NCBI GenBank assembly: GCA_040635515.1
Contig: JBEYHY010000002.1
Coordinates: forward strand, 744,001 to 808,000
Length of the DNA stretch: 64,000 bases
Direction of reading: 5' to 3'
From: Prauserella_A sp040635515
GTDB lineage: Bacteria; Actinomycetota; Actinomycetes; Mycobacteriales; Pseudonocardiaceae
The notes under the pieces were generated by a model. The model saw only the letters and a program-made list of their open reading frames with translations, ran no database searches and was not told where the DNA came from. How positions within the stretch are numbered: position 1 is the first letter of the stretch; every line of letters starts with the position of its first letter. Position numbers and translations under genes: made by a program. This document shows, piece by piece, positions 17,791 to 26,314 of the stretch.

Positions 17791-18792
17791 TCATGGTCGC
17801 CCGACGACTTCGGACCACAACTCGGCCGCGTCCTCCTCTCGCGTGACCGCGTGCTCCCCGAAGAACAACGCGTCGAGATCGCGCAGCACCCACAGGTGAT
17901 TCAGCGGCCCGACACCGAACCACGCGGAGAAGTCGGCCTCGCCTTTCGTCGCGCCCGCCGTGTCGAACAGGGAGTTGTCGAAAGCCGACGGTGCGCCGAA
18001 CGCGACCGATCCGGTGAACGTGACGACGACATCCGCGGTCTGGTCCTGAAGGTTCTCGGGCGAGACGAGGCGGTATCCCCACTCGTTTCCCTCCTGCGCC
18101 TGCGACACTGGCCGCCGCAGCCCGAGGTCGTCGAGGACGGGGCCGAACCCGCGGGCGTTTCCGTAGACACAGAACGCGTCCAGGCCGCAGGCGGAGAGCA
18201 CGGACACGGACGCCCCCGAGAATTCGGAGGCGGCGATCTTCGCCGCGAGTTCCTCCAGCGCCGCGTCGAGCCGCGCGGTCAGCTCGGTCGCTTCCCGCTG
18301 ATGTCCGGTGACGGCGCCGAGGGTTCGCAGGTCGTCCTCCAGTACCGGCAGAGCAGGCAGGATCACCACGGGTGCGAGGTCCGGGAGTCGCGGGATGATC
18401 TGCTCGTTGCCGCCGAGCGGCATTCCGACGATGAGTTCGGGTTCGGCCGCGGCGATGAGTTCGGCTCTGCCTGGTTCGACGAGTTCGACACCCGCCTCTC
18501 GCAGGATCGTGTAAGCGGCAGAGACGAAGGGATCGGGGTCGTGGTCGTAACGCCCGGCGTATTCGGGAACCACGCCGAGCGCCAGCAGGTTGAGGGCCGT
18601 CTGGTAGTCCAGCGCCCAGATTCCGGTGTCGGTGACCGGCACGGTGACCTCGCCCTTCTCGGTTCGCACGGTCACCTGCTCCCCGGAAACCGGAGATTCG
18701 CCCCGGGGCGGCGTGCCGCACGCGGTGAGCGCGAGGAGCGTCACTACCACGATGGTCAGCAGGCGTGATCGCGAGACGACGGTGCCCCTCAT
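17791..18792 (-). CDS. FecB/BtuF-like metal-chelate-binding lipoprotein
   Basis: The ATG at 18792 overlaps the upstream ABC gene stop by 4 bp and gives 333 aa with a lipoprotein signal (LLTIVVVTLLALTACGTPP; lipobox Leu-Thr-Ala-Cys). The mature part has the periplasmic-binding-protein type III fold pattern: GIWALDYQTALNLLALGVVP, AAAEPELIVGMPLGGNEQII, and a C-terminal domain with DQTADVVVTFTGS. It likely delivers a ferri-siderophore to the two ABC half transporters encoded just upstream in the operon. Confidence 0.88.
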   Translation of the reverse strand: MRGTVVSRSRLLTIVVVTLLALTACGTPPRGESPVSGEQVTVRTEKGEVTVPVTDTGIWALDYQTALNLLALGVVPEYAGRYDHDPDPFVSAAYTILREAGVELVEPGRAELIAAAEPELIVGMPLGGNEQIIPRLPDLAPVVILPALPVLEDDLRTLGAVTGHQREATELTARLDAALEELAAKIAASEFSGASVSVLSACGLDAFCVYGNARGFGPVLDDLGLRRPVSQAQEGNEWGYRLVSPENLQDQTADVVVTFTGSVAFGAPSAFDNSLFDTAGATKGEADFSAWFGVGPLNHLWVLRDLDALFFGEHAVTREEDAAELWSEVVGRP

Positions 18793-20552
18793 CCGAGCTC
18801 GGCCGCTTGTTCGTCGCGCGCGATCCGCCACGAGCCCGCGCTCGTGTACTGGTCGTAGAGCCGCGAGTACAGTCCTCCCGCGTCGCGCAGCCGCCCTGGC
18901 CGCCCCCATTCCACGACTCGGCCGTGGTCGAGCGCGATGACCTGGTCGGCTCCTTCGAGGGTCGCCGGCCGGTGGGCGATGACGATCACCGTCCTTTCCG
19001 GATCGTCGGCGATGTTCCGGATGGCATCACTGACGGCGCGTTCGTTCTCGGGGTCGAGCGCGGAGGCCGCCTCGTCGATGACGACGATCGGCGAATCCTT
19101 CAGGAAGGCTCTGGCTATGGATACGCGCTGGCGTTCTCCTCCGGAGAGCTTCGAGCCTCCCTCACCGACCCTGCTGTCCCAACCGGACGGCAGCCGGTCG
19201 ATCACCTCGTCGAGCCGGGCCGCCTTGGCCGCTTCGCGGAGTTGCCCCGCCGTGGCGCCGGGTCGTGCGAGTCTGACGTTCGCCTCGATCGTGTCGTCGA
19301 ACAGGTAGACGTCCTGGAACACCAGGGTGATTCGTTCGAGCAGGTCGCCGGGTTCGAACTCCCGGACATCGACGCCACCGACCCTGACCGCACCGCTGTC
19401 GGCATCGAAGAAGCGGGCCAGCAGGCGGGTCACGGTGGTCTTTCCCGAACCGGAGGGCCCGATCAGCGCGGTGGTGCTTCCCGAAGGGCAGGAGAAGCTC
19501 ACGTCCGTGAGTGCCGGGGTTTCGCCTTCCGGGTAGGTGAAGGTGACTCCGGCGAAGGTGACCTCGCCGGAGGGGCCGGTGCTGACCGGACGTGCCGGCA
19601 GCGGAAGGCGCTCGATGGCCAGAATCGCCCGCACCCGCGTTATCGCGTTGTCCATGGCGTGCAACGCGCCGATCAGCTCGATGAGATTGCTCAGCGGTTC
19701 GAGAAAACGCACCGTGAGGATCAGCAGAGCGATCGTCTCGGCAGGGCCGGTCCTGCCCGTGGCGAACAGCCAGACGCACAGCGTGACCGTCGCGATGAAA
19801 CCCGCCAGCACGACCGCGGTGTACGTCAGGTCGGGAATCATGGCCCTGCGCAGTCCACGGCGGTAGACGTCCTGGTGTTTGGCCAGTGCCTCGCGCATGA
19901 GCCGCGTTCCCGATCTGCCGAGCCCCGCGGCACGCAGGACCGGCTGCGCCTGTCCGACCTCGATCGCCCTGCCCGCGATGTGCGTCGCCGCGGTTTCGAG
20001 TTCGATCTCGACGTCGGACGAGATCCTGCCCGCGCGTTTCAGCGCGAGGAAGGCGAAGGGCATCGTCGCCGCCATCAGCAGGGCGACGCGCCAGTCGACC
20101 GTCGCGGTGACCAGCGCGATGGTCGCGGGTGTGAGGACGGCGGTCAGCGCGGGGCCGCCGGTGGTCACCGCGAGCTGGCCGATGTTGCCCGCGTCGGCGG
20201 TGAGCGCCCGTGCCAGCCGTGCCTTGTTCTCGGCCGTGAACCATCCGTTCGGCAGGGTCATCGCGTGCCGGATGATCCGGTCACGCAGTTTGCCGGACAC
20301 TTCCGAAGCGGCGGTGAACCCGATCGGTGTCGCGATGACGGTGAGGACGCCGTAGGCGGCCAGGCCCAGACAGGCTGCCAGCAGCCACGGCCTGGCGAGG
20401 GCGAAGTCCGGCTCCGGCCTCATCAGCGCGTGCAGGATCGGTGCCAGCGTGCCCAGCAGGAGGCCCTGGAGGATCGCCTGGACGGCGGTGAGCGCGCCGA
20501 GACGCAGCGTGAGTCGTGGTTCGGGGATGAGCGAGTAAAGGTGACGGATCAT
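18789..20552 (-). CDS. ABC half transporter, exporter fold (IrtB/YbtQ-like)
   Basis: The ATG at 20552 follows a GAGGAG site and overlaps the stop of the small upstream ORF by 4 bp; the frame open up to 21524 is an artefact. The 587-aa protein has a six-helix membrane domain (about 15-310) and a nucleotide-binding domain with Walker A GPSGSGKTT, signature LSGGERQR and Walker B IVVIDEAAS. It pairs with the 599-aa half transporter. Such heterodimers (IrtAB, YbtPQ) import siderophores despite their exporter fold. The FecB-like gene follows. Confidence 0.88.
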   Translation of the reverse strand: MIRHLYSLIPEPRLTLRLGALTAVQAILQGLLLGTLAPILHALMRPEPDFALARPWLLAACLGLAAYGVLTVIATPIGFTAASEVSGKLRDRIIRHAMTLPNGWFTAENKARLARALTADAGNIGQLAVTTGGPALTAVLTPATIALVTATVDWRVALLMAATMPFAFLALKRAGRISSDVEIELETAATHIAGRAIEVGQAQPVLRAAGLGRSGTRLMREALAKHQDVYRRGLRRAMIPDLTYTAVVLAGFIATVTLCVWLFATGRTGPAETIALLILTVRFLEPLSNLIELIGALHAMDNAITRVRAILAIERLPLPARPVSTGPSGEVTFAGVTFTYPEGETPALTDVSFSCPSGSTTALIGPSGSGKTTVTRLLARFFDADSGAVRVGGVDVREFEPGDLLERITLVFQDVYLFDDTIEANVRLARPGATAGQLREAAKAARLDEVIDRLPSGWDSRVGEGGSKLSGGERQRVSIARAFLKDSPIVVIDEAASALDPENERAVSDAIRNIADDPERTVIVIAHRPATLEGADQVIALDHGRVVEWGRPGRLRDAGGLYSRLYDQYTSAGSWRIARDEQAAELG

Positions 20553-20839
20553 GGGTTTTCTCCTCGTGTCCATGCCCTGCGAAGGTCCGCGTAGGGGCCG
20601 CGGCCGCCCATGAGCTGGGTGGTCGTGCCCGCCTCGATGAGCACGCCGCTGTCGTAGACGGCGACCGGGTCCCTCGACGTGGCCGATCCGGTGTTCTCGG
20701 CGAAGACGGCGACCGTGAGGCCGCGATGAACGGTCCGGAGCGCTTCGTCCGGCGGCAACACACTCGGCCTGCCGGGCAGGACGAGAAGCGAGGTGTCGCG
20801 AAACCGGGGGAGTATGGCGAAAGGACGGTAGTACGTCAC
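20549..20839 (-). CDS. Small protein resembling the tail of an ABC ATPase domain
   Basis: A 96-aa ORF starting at a GTG whose GTGA overlaps the upstream ABC gene stop, and ending in a TGA that overlaps the downstream ABC start (ATGA). Its last part, VAVYDSGVLIEAGTTTQLMG and GPYADLRRAW, aligns by eye with the C-terminal end of the upstream ATPase (ILVLDRGHLVEKGTHPDLLA, GLYARLWDAQ). It has no Walker A, signature or Walker B. It may be a relic of a third ATPase module kept for translational coupling, or a small accessory protein. Confidence 0.6.
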   Translation of the reverse strand: MTYYRPFAILPRFRDTSLLVLPGRPSVLPPDEALRTVHRGLTVAVFAENTGSATSRDPVAVYDSGVLIEAGTTTQLMGGRGPYADLRRAWTRGENP

Positions 20840-22635
20840 GGCGCGGTACCACCCGCTTGCGCGTCCCACAGCCTGGCGTAGAGCCCGCGACGGGCGAGCA
20901 GGTCCGGATGGGTGCCCTTCTCGACGAGGTGGCCCCGGTCGAGAACGAGAATCTGGTCGGCGTCGGCGATGGTGTGCAGCCGGTGTGCGATGACGACCAC
21001 CGTCTTTCCCCGCACGAGGCGCGAAAGGGCTTGCTGTACGGCGGTTTCGTTGTCCGGGTCGAGGGAGGCGGTGGCTTCGTCCAGCACGACGACGGGTGCG
21101 TCGGAGAGAATCGCGCGGGCGATCGTGATGCGCTGGCGTTCCCCGCCCGAGAGGCCGTTGTCGCCGGCCAGCATCGTGTCGTACCCGTGTGGCAGCGCCT
21201 CGATAACGTCGTCGATCCGTGCCGCGCGGGCGGCGGCCCTGACCTGCTGGTCGGTCGCGTCAGGGGCGGCGATCCGGATGTTCTCGGCGATGGTGTCGCG
21301 CAGGAGCATGACGTCCTGGAAGACCAGCGCGACCGACGAGAGCAGAGTGCGATCGTCCATCGCGCGGATGTCGGTGCCGCCGATCCGGATCGCGCCATGA
21401 GTGACGTCGTAGAACCGGGGGATGAGCCCGGCGAGGGTCGATTTCCCCGCACCCGATGGCCCGACGATCGCCGTGATGGTGCCGGGTTCGCAGACCGCGT
21501 CGATGTCCTCGACCGCCATGACACTTCCGTCGTAGGAAAAGCCGACCCGCTCGAATTCGAGGCCGTGGCCGTCGGGTGCCAGCGGTGCCGCGGCTTCCGG
21601 CAACGGCGGGTGGGTCAGCAGGGCTTCGACGTTCCGCGCCGCCGTCCGGCCCTTGCGCAGCCCTTGCGAACCGTGGATCGCGGGATTGATCGATGTCGGG
21701 AGCCCGATGCCGACGACGAGGAACGGCAACAGGTCGGCGACCGGCAACGAGCCCGAGGCCACGAGGGCGAGCCCGGCCGCCGTCAGGATCCCGAGGAGTG
21801 CCATCTCGGAGGCGAGGAGCCGGGAAGTGGCCGTGCTGTACCGGGTTTCCGCGGCCCAGGCCGCCAGCGCGATGGCGTGCTCGTCGACTGTCTCGGTGAA
21901 GCGGCGCAGTGCCCGCTCGCCGGTTCCGAATGCCTTGACGACAGCGACGCCGTCCGCGTATTCGACGCTCGCCGTGCTGATTCGCGCCTCGGCCGCCAGC
22001 AGCCGGTTCATGTGGCTTGTCATGGAACGCATGGCGATCCGGTAGCTGATGCCGAGTGCGGCGAGCGCGCAGGCGGTCACGAGTGTCATCCGCCAGTCGA
22101 CGAACGACAGGTAGGTCAGTCCGACGACCACCGCCGTGACGGCTCCGATCACCTCGCCGAGGGAGTGCGCGATGAGCTGGTGCATCTCCTCAAGGTCGTT
22201 CGTGAGCCTGCGCTTGATCTGGCCCGAACCTCGCGAGCGGAACCAGCCCAGCGGAACGGAGCCCAGGTGCCGGACCATCCGGCGCCGCAACTCGTGAAGG
22301 ATCCGCGCGTCGGCGAAATGGCCGAGCCGGGACGAGGAGAACACGAGGAGCAGGCGAACGACGGCCCCCGCCGCGCCGATCATCACCCACCGCCAGATGT
22401 CCGCGTGCGTGGTGGAAGTTCCATGGGTCGCGAGCAGCCGGGCGATCTCGGCCGCCGCGATGTAGGGGACGCAACCGAAACCGGCAGCGAGCGCGGAGAG
22501 AACACCGCACCCGGCGAGATGTCCCCGGACAGGGGCCAAGAGGCGGGCCAGCGCACCCGCGCCCGCCAGTGACGTGGCTTCGGGGGCTGCCTCTGGACGC
22601 GTCACCGCTGGGGACGACGTGGCCGGCGCGTTCAT
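20836..22635 (-). CDS. ABC half transporter, exporter fold (IrtA/YbtP-like)
   Basis: 599 aa from an ATG with an AGGAGG site. The membrane domain spans about 30-320, the ATPase about 350-590: Walker A GPSGAGKST, LSGGERQR, VVVLDEATASLD, and the switch His in VVIAHRLHTIADAD. There is no siderophore-interaction (FAD) domain as in mycobacterial IrtA, so it is closer in layout to YbtP. It is the first gene of a four-gene operon that starts at an IdeR/DtxR-like iron box. Confidence 0.9.
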   Translation of the reverse strand: MNAPATSSPAVTRPEAAPEATSLAGAGALARLLAPVRGHLAGCGVLSALAAGFGCVPYIAAAEIARLLATHGTSTTHADIWRWVMIGAAGAVVRLLLVFSSSRLGHFADARILHELRRRMVRHLGSVPLGWFRSRGSGQIKRRLTNDLEEMHQLIAHSLGEVIGAVTAVVVGLTYLSFVDWRMTLVTACALAALGISYRIAMRSMTSHMNRLLAAEARISTASVEYADGVAVVKAFGTGERALRRFTETVDEHAIALAAWAAETRYSTATSRLLASEMALLGILTAAGLALVASGSLPVADLLPFLVVGIGLPTSINPAIHGSQGLRKGRTAARNVEALLTHPPLPEAAAPLAPDGHGLEFERVGFSYDGSVMAVEDIDAVCEPGTITAIVGPSGAGKSTLAGLIPRFYDVTHGAIRIGGTDIRAMDDRTLLSSVALVFQDVMLLRDTIAENIRIAAPDATDQQVRAAARAARIDDVIEALPHGYDTMLAGDNGLSGGERQRITIARAILSDAPVVVLDEATASLDPDNETAVQQALSRLVRGKTVVVIAHRLHTIADADQILVLDRGHLVEKGTHPDLLARRGLYARLWDAQAGGTAP

Positions 22636-22711
22636 GCCGTGGAACCTCCTGGGCCGGTCCGGGTGTCACCAGGCCGGGCTGTCGGGCCCCTCGGTGTCAC
22701 ACCAGGGGCGG

Positions 22712-22730
22712 TTAGGAATGCCTAAACTAA
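22712..22730. promoter_or_regulatory. IdeR/DtxR-type iron box
   Basis: TTAGGAATGCCTAAACTAA matches the known 19-bp consensus TTAGGTTAGCCTAACCTAA at 15 positions. It lies in the 118-bp gap between the siderophore-type ABC operon (minus) and the MerR gene (plus). Iron-loaded IdeR should repress both. Confidence 0.8.
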
Positions 22731-22753
22731 CCTTGAGTCTTGAAGGCAACGTG

Positions 22754-23401
22754 ATGTCAAATGGCCGGATGAACGATGACGCCGGTGCCTCGATCGGCCA
22801 AGCCGCGGCGCTGTACCGGATCGCACCGTCGACACTGCGCTGGTGGGAGAAAACGGGCCTGCTGCCCGAACCGCCGAAAGTGAACGGGCGCCGGGTCTAC
22901 GACGAGGTGGCGCTGCGCCGGATCGGCCTGGTCTACCTGTGTTGCGTCACCGGCGCGATGCCGTTGTCACAGGCCGTGCCCGTCACGTCAGGAAAACCTG
23001 GCCTGCCCTGGCAGGAGAGTGTGCGCCGCCATGTGTCGCACCTGGACGCCGAACTGCGCAGATTGCGGGACGCGCGCGACTATCTGCTCCATCTCCTGCG
23101 CTGTCCCGATGAGGACGTCGTCGCGGAGTGCACCCACCTCGAAGGCGAACTCGCGAAACACACGCCGGTCAGTGAGGCGGTCGCGGGTGGCCTGGTCGCC
23201 GCGGCAAGGTCGGCCGCCGAGCGTCCTGGACGCGCCGGGGGTGACGAAATCAAGAGGCCGCGTGACGAAAAGGACGACTGCCGGATGGCCTGCGCGATGT
23301 GCGGAGACGCGATACTGGCGTCGGCACGGGGCAGGAGGCGGAAGTACTGTTCGCACGCCTGCCGCCAACGCCGGTATCGCAGGGGTACGGAGCCCGCGTG
23401 A
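22754..23401 (+). CDS. MerR-family regulator with C-terminal zinc ribbon
   Basis: 215 aa from the ATG at 22754 (GTG at 22751 and ATG at 22769 are alternatives). The N-terminal MerR helix-turn-helix reads IGQAAALYRIAPSTLRWWEKTGLLPEP (in part APSTLRWWEKTGLLPEP), followed by a dimerising helix (about 90-125). The tail CAMCGDAILASARGRRRKYC-SHAC holds four Cys spaced as a small zinc ribbon. It is divergent from the IrtAB-like operon and shares the iron box, so it is a candidate regulator that senses a metal or chelate. Confidence 0.85.
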   Translation: MSNGRMNDDAGASIGQAAALYRIAPSTLRWWEKTGLLPEPPKVNGRRVYDEVALRRIGLVYLCCVTGAMPLSQAVPVTSGKPGLPWQESVRRHVSHLDAELRRLRDARDYLLHLLRCPDEDVVAECTHLEGELAKHTPVSEAVAGGLVAAARSAAERPGRAGGDEIKRPRDEKDDCRMACAMCGDAILASARGRRRKYCSHACRQRRYRRGTEPA

Positions 23402-23437
23402 CACCGATGCCCGGCCGCGATGTCTACTGTGGACTTG

Positions 23438-24118
23438 CTACGGCCACAGGGCTTCCGGAAGCAGGTTCGTGGCCAGTCGCAGAGTCGGCTTGCTCATCCT
23501 GGCCCGGTGAGCGGCGAGGAAGTCCAGCAGGCGTTGTTCGTCGATCTTGCCCGCTTCCCTGAGCGCGGTCCCGACGGGTTTGGACACCAGCTCCGACGGA
23601 TCGTCCAGCAGCTGCTCGGCCAGGGCGAGCGGGTCGTCCAGGTCGCCTTGGCGGATGAGCCAGAACGACGCGGTGATCGCCGTCCGCCGTTCGATCGCCC
23701 GCTCGGAACGCGCGAGCTCGAACAGCGGGCGGCGGGACTTGTCCAGCAGGTACCAGCCGACCACTCGCGGGGCCGCCCTGTCGACGAGGTCCCAGATGTT
23801 GATGAACTCGTGATTGCCGAGGTAGGTCTCGTAGAGGCGGCGCCGGTCGTCGTCCCCGACGTTGCGCTGTCGTGCCTTGAAGTCGAGGATGGACACGCCG
23901 ACCATCCGGAGTTCGTACGCCGAACTGGCCAGCAGGCCGGGGATCTGGTCGATATCCAGGTGCGTCCAGTCCTTCGCGAGGTCGAATACGTCTTTCATGC
24001 GGACGCCGATCGCGTCGAGGCCGCTGTCCGCGGGCAGCCGCCGGGTGATCTTGTCCTGCTCGGCAGCGTTCCGTTTTGCCCGCAGAGCCGACAGGATCCG
24101 TGCGCGGGGTGTGGTCAT
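23438..24118 (-). CDS. DNA alkylation repair protein (AlkD-like)
   Basis: 226 aa from the ATG at 24118. The whole protein is helical, with HEAT-like repeats. DWTHLDIDQIPGLLASSAYELRMVGVSIL (in part LLASSAYELRMVGVSILD) and INIWDLVDRAAPRVVGWYLL are typical of the AlkD/AlkC-like DNA glycosylase family, which removes N3- and N7-alkylpurines. A conserved Trp and Asp lie in IWDLVD. It is divergent from the YigZ-family gene, 68 bp away. Confidence 0.88.
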   Translation of the reverse strand: MTTPRARILSALRAKRNAAEQDKITRRLPADSGLDAIGVRMKDVFDLAKDWTHLDIDQIPGLLASSAYELRMVGVSILDFKARQRNVGDDDRRRLYETYLGNHEFINIWDLVDRAAPRVVGWYLLDKSRRPLFELARSERAIERRTAITASFWLIRQGDLDDPLALAEQLLDDPSELVSKPVGTALREAGKIDEQRLLDFLAAHRARMSKPTLRLATNLLPEALWP

Positions 24119-24186
24119 GCCGACGAGTCTCCCTGCCGTGGGCGCCCCGCGCATACACTCGATCATGTGGAACCAGGGGAGCGGTC

Positions 24187-24813
24187 GTGCGCGTGATCGC
24201 CCGCGACGGGGTGCACGAAATCGAGATCCAGCGGTCCCGGTTCCGGTGTGCCGTCGCGCGGGTGACCGACGTCGAGGCGGCGTCCGAGGTGATCGCACGG
24301 GTCAGGAAGGCGGGGCCGGACGCCCGCCATCACTGCACGGCACTGAGGATCGGCGACGCCGCCACGGGCAGCCTGACCGCGCGGAGCAACGACGACGGGG
24401 AGCCCGGCGGCACCGCGGGCGTCCCGATGCTGGAGGTACTGGCGCGCCGTGAGCTGACCGACGTCGTTGCCGTGGTGTCGCGGTGGTTCGGAGGCATCAA
24501 ACTCGGTGCGGGCGGGCTGGTCCGCGCCTATTCCGGGGTGCTGGCCGAGACACTGGATGTCGTCGGCGAGTTACGGCGGGTTCGTCATCGTGAGTTGTTG
24601 CTCGCCGTGCCGCACGACAGGGCCGGACGGCTGGAGCACGACCTGCGCGGGGCGTCGTACCGATTGCGTGACGTCGACTACGGCGCCGACGTCACGTTCG
24701 CCGTGGTGGTCGCCGAAGCCGAGGTGCCCGCCTTCGAGGAGTGGCTGGCGGCGCGCTCCGGTGGCGAGGTCGAGACGCTGGACGCCGGTCCCCGCGACCT
24801 GTATCTGCCCTAG
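24187..24813 (+). CDS. YigZ/IMPACT-family protein
   Basis: 208 aa from a GTG with a GGGGAG site. The UPF0029 domain is clear: ARHHCTALRIGD, SNDDGEPGGTAGVPMLEVL and VVSRWFGGIKLGAGGLVRAYS. A C-terminal DUF1949 half follows. The exact biochemical role of bacterial members is unsettled; eukaryotic IMPACT regulates GCN2. It is unrelated to the neighbouring metal genes as far as can be seen. Confidence 0.9.
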   Translation: MRVIARDGVHEIEIQRSRFRCAVARVTDVEAASEVIARVRKAGPDARHHCTALRIGDAATGSLTARSNDDGEPGGTAGVPMLEVLARRELTDVVAVVSRWFGGIKLGAGGLVRAYSGVLAETLDVVGELRRVRHRELLLAVPHDRAGRLEHDLRGASYRLRDVDYGADVTFAVVVAEAEVPAFEEWLAARSGGEVETLDAGPRDLYLP

Positions 24814-24844
24814 CGGTTCCGGCCGGGTATCTGCCGGTGCGGCT

Positions 24845-25273
24845 TCAGCCTCGGCCGTGCTCGGCGTCGACGCGGTTGGTGACCCCGGTGCCGACGATGG
24901 TGCGAGTGGCGTCGACGGAGGCGTAGGTCCAGAGAATGCGCATGGGTCGGGTGCCGGAGGCGTTGCGGAAGCGGTGAGGCACGCCCGCGTCGACGTAGGT
25001 GGCGTCGAAGGTGGTCAGCTCGTATTCCTTGCCGTCGATCTCGGCGATGGCGTCGCCTTCGAGAACGACCACGCTCTCGGGGCAGTTGTGAGTGTGCAGC
25101 GGGATTCCCGCGCCCCCCTCGAAAAGTGTCTGTCCATTGAGGAACGTCCGGGCTCCGCGTGCCTGGGTGACCAGCGGGATGGTCGTGGCGCCGCCACCTC
25201 GGCTGAAGGCCGCCAGTTCGGCGGGGCGCAGAACGGCGGCGGGGAAGGCGTCGCGGCGAGCCCTGTCGGTCAC
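24845..25273 (-). CDS. Small cupin protein
   Basis: 142 aa from a GTG with a GGAGA site. A single cupin barrel with FEGGAGIPLHTHNCPESVVVLEG (in part GAGIPLHTHNCPESVVV) provides the metal-binding His and Glu of cupin motif 1; DAGVPHRFRNASG gives the motif 2 His. The enzymatic role is unknown. It is divergent from the first methyltransferase of the metallophore locus, and its promoter region contains Zur-like box A, so zinc control is plausible. Confidence 0.82.
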   Translation of the reverse strand: MTDRARRDAFPAAVLRPAELAAFSRGGGATTIPLVTQARGARTFLNGQTLFEGGAGIPLHTHNCPESVVVLEGDAIAEIDGKEYELTTFDATYVDAGVPHRFRNASGTRPMRILWTYASVDATRTIVGTGVTNRVDAEHGRG

Positions 25274-25364
25274 GGGGTGTCTCCTTCTCGTGGTCAACGG
25301 TGAGTCGTGGTCAGTGTGGCTCAACCGGCACGGGTGTTGCCAGGACCGTCAGCCTTGACGATAA

Positions 25365-25379
25365 TGACAACGATTATCA
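25365..25379. promoter_or_regulatory. Zur-like box A
   Basis: TGACAACGATTATCA; its reverse complement TGATAATCGTTGTCA differs from box B by a single base. It matches the actinobacterial Zur core TGAAAATGATTTTCA at 12 of 15 positions. It stands 24 bp before the methyltransferase GTG and 92 bp before the divergent cupin GTG. Confidence 0.7.
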
Positions 25380-25402
25380 ATAAAATGGGATGGCGGTAGA
25401 GC

Positions 25403-26314
25403 GTGGCTGACGGAAATCATCAGGCGGTGGCCGACACGGGCGCGGGCCCCGACACCAGCGGTTATCTGGAGTACTTGCGCACGAACCGGGATTTCACCGC
25501 TCCCGCGGTCGCGGCCGCCGTATCGGCGATCACGCCCGGCACGCGGGGACGGCCGCTGCGAGTGCTGGACGCGGGCACAGGCGCCGGTGGGGCGCTGCCG
25601 GAACTGGCCGGGATGGTGCGTGCCGCCGGTGGCGGGACCGTGGTGGCGGTCGACGCCGATCCCAGGGCCGTCGAGGCTGCCAGGAAGCTGGTCGGCCAGC
25701 GGCGGCTGGATCAGGTGAGCGAGGTACGCGTCGCGGATCTGCGTGCTGTGGCGGCCGAGGCCGCCGAGACAGGGGACGGTTTCGACGTGATCTGGTCCGC
25801 AGACGTGGTGTGGCCCGCGACCTTTGCCGATCCCTCCGCTGTCGTACGGGCCCTGGCCGCAGCGCTCAACCCCGGCGGGACGCTCGCGCTGTTCACCACG
25901 AACTACTACCAGTCGATGTTCCTGCCGGGGCATTCCCGGCTGGAACGGCTCATCCGGACGGCATCGGAACTGACCTGGGGACTGCCGGACGACGGTCCCT
26001 CCCATTACGAGCGGCTCGGCGCGTGGTTGCGCGAGGCGGGTCTCGGTGGCGTTTCCGTCCGGGTGTTCCCGCTGGCGGCCAGTGCCACCCAACCGGCGGC
26101 GCGAGCGTTCCTCGAACGGATCACCTGGCCCGAAATGCGCCACGCCGCGGCCTCCCACGGGCGGGGCGCCGGGATGAGCGAAGCCGATGTCGCCCGCGCC
26201 GAGGAACTGCTGGATCCGCGTAGTCCGGCCTGGGTCGGTGCCGGTCAGGACGCTTTCGTCGTCCAGCCGACCCTGTTGTGGACCGGCGAAGCCGGGGCGT
26301 TCAGCCGCGCGTGA
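25403..26314 (+). CDS. SAM-dependent methyltransferase
   Basis: 303 aa from a GTG. The SAM-binding motif I is VLDAGTGAGGALPELAG, with the acidic motif II in VVAVDADPRAVEAARKL and the post-I Asp in FDVIWSADVVW; NPGGTLALFTTNYY is the later strand. The C-terminal third is helical and not family-specific to my eye. It starts right after Zur-like box A. It converges with, and overlaps by 14 bp, the second methyltransferase gene. It may tailor the metallophore; the target atom is unknown. Confidence 0.82.
   Translation: MADGNHQAVADTGAGPDTSGYLEYLRTNRDFTAPAVAAAVSAITPGTRGRPLRVLDAGTGAGGALPELAGMVRAAGGGTVVAVDADPRAVEAARKLVGQRRLDQVSEVRVADLRAVAAEAAETGDGFDVIWSADVVWPATFADPSAVVRALAAALNPGGTLALFTTNYYQSMFLPGHSRLERLIRTASELTWGLPDDGPSHYERLGAWLREAGLGGVSVRVFPLAASATQPAARAFLERITWPEMRHAAASHGRGAGMSEADVARAEELLDPRSPAWVGAGQDAFVVQPTLLWTGEAGAFSRA

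Noticed and set aside
16906..18768. Long plus-strand open frame across the MHS transporter and FecB-like gene
   Set aside because: Composition is Arg/Gly-rich with no motif; it is a GC-driven shadow of two well-supported genes.
20553..21524. Upstream extension of the second ABC half transporter frame (911 aa in total)
   Set aside because: The upstream part is an off-frame reading of the first half transporter; the real start with a GAGGAG site is at 20552.
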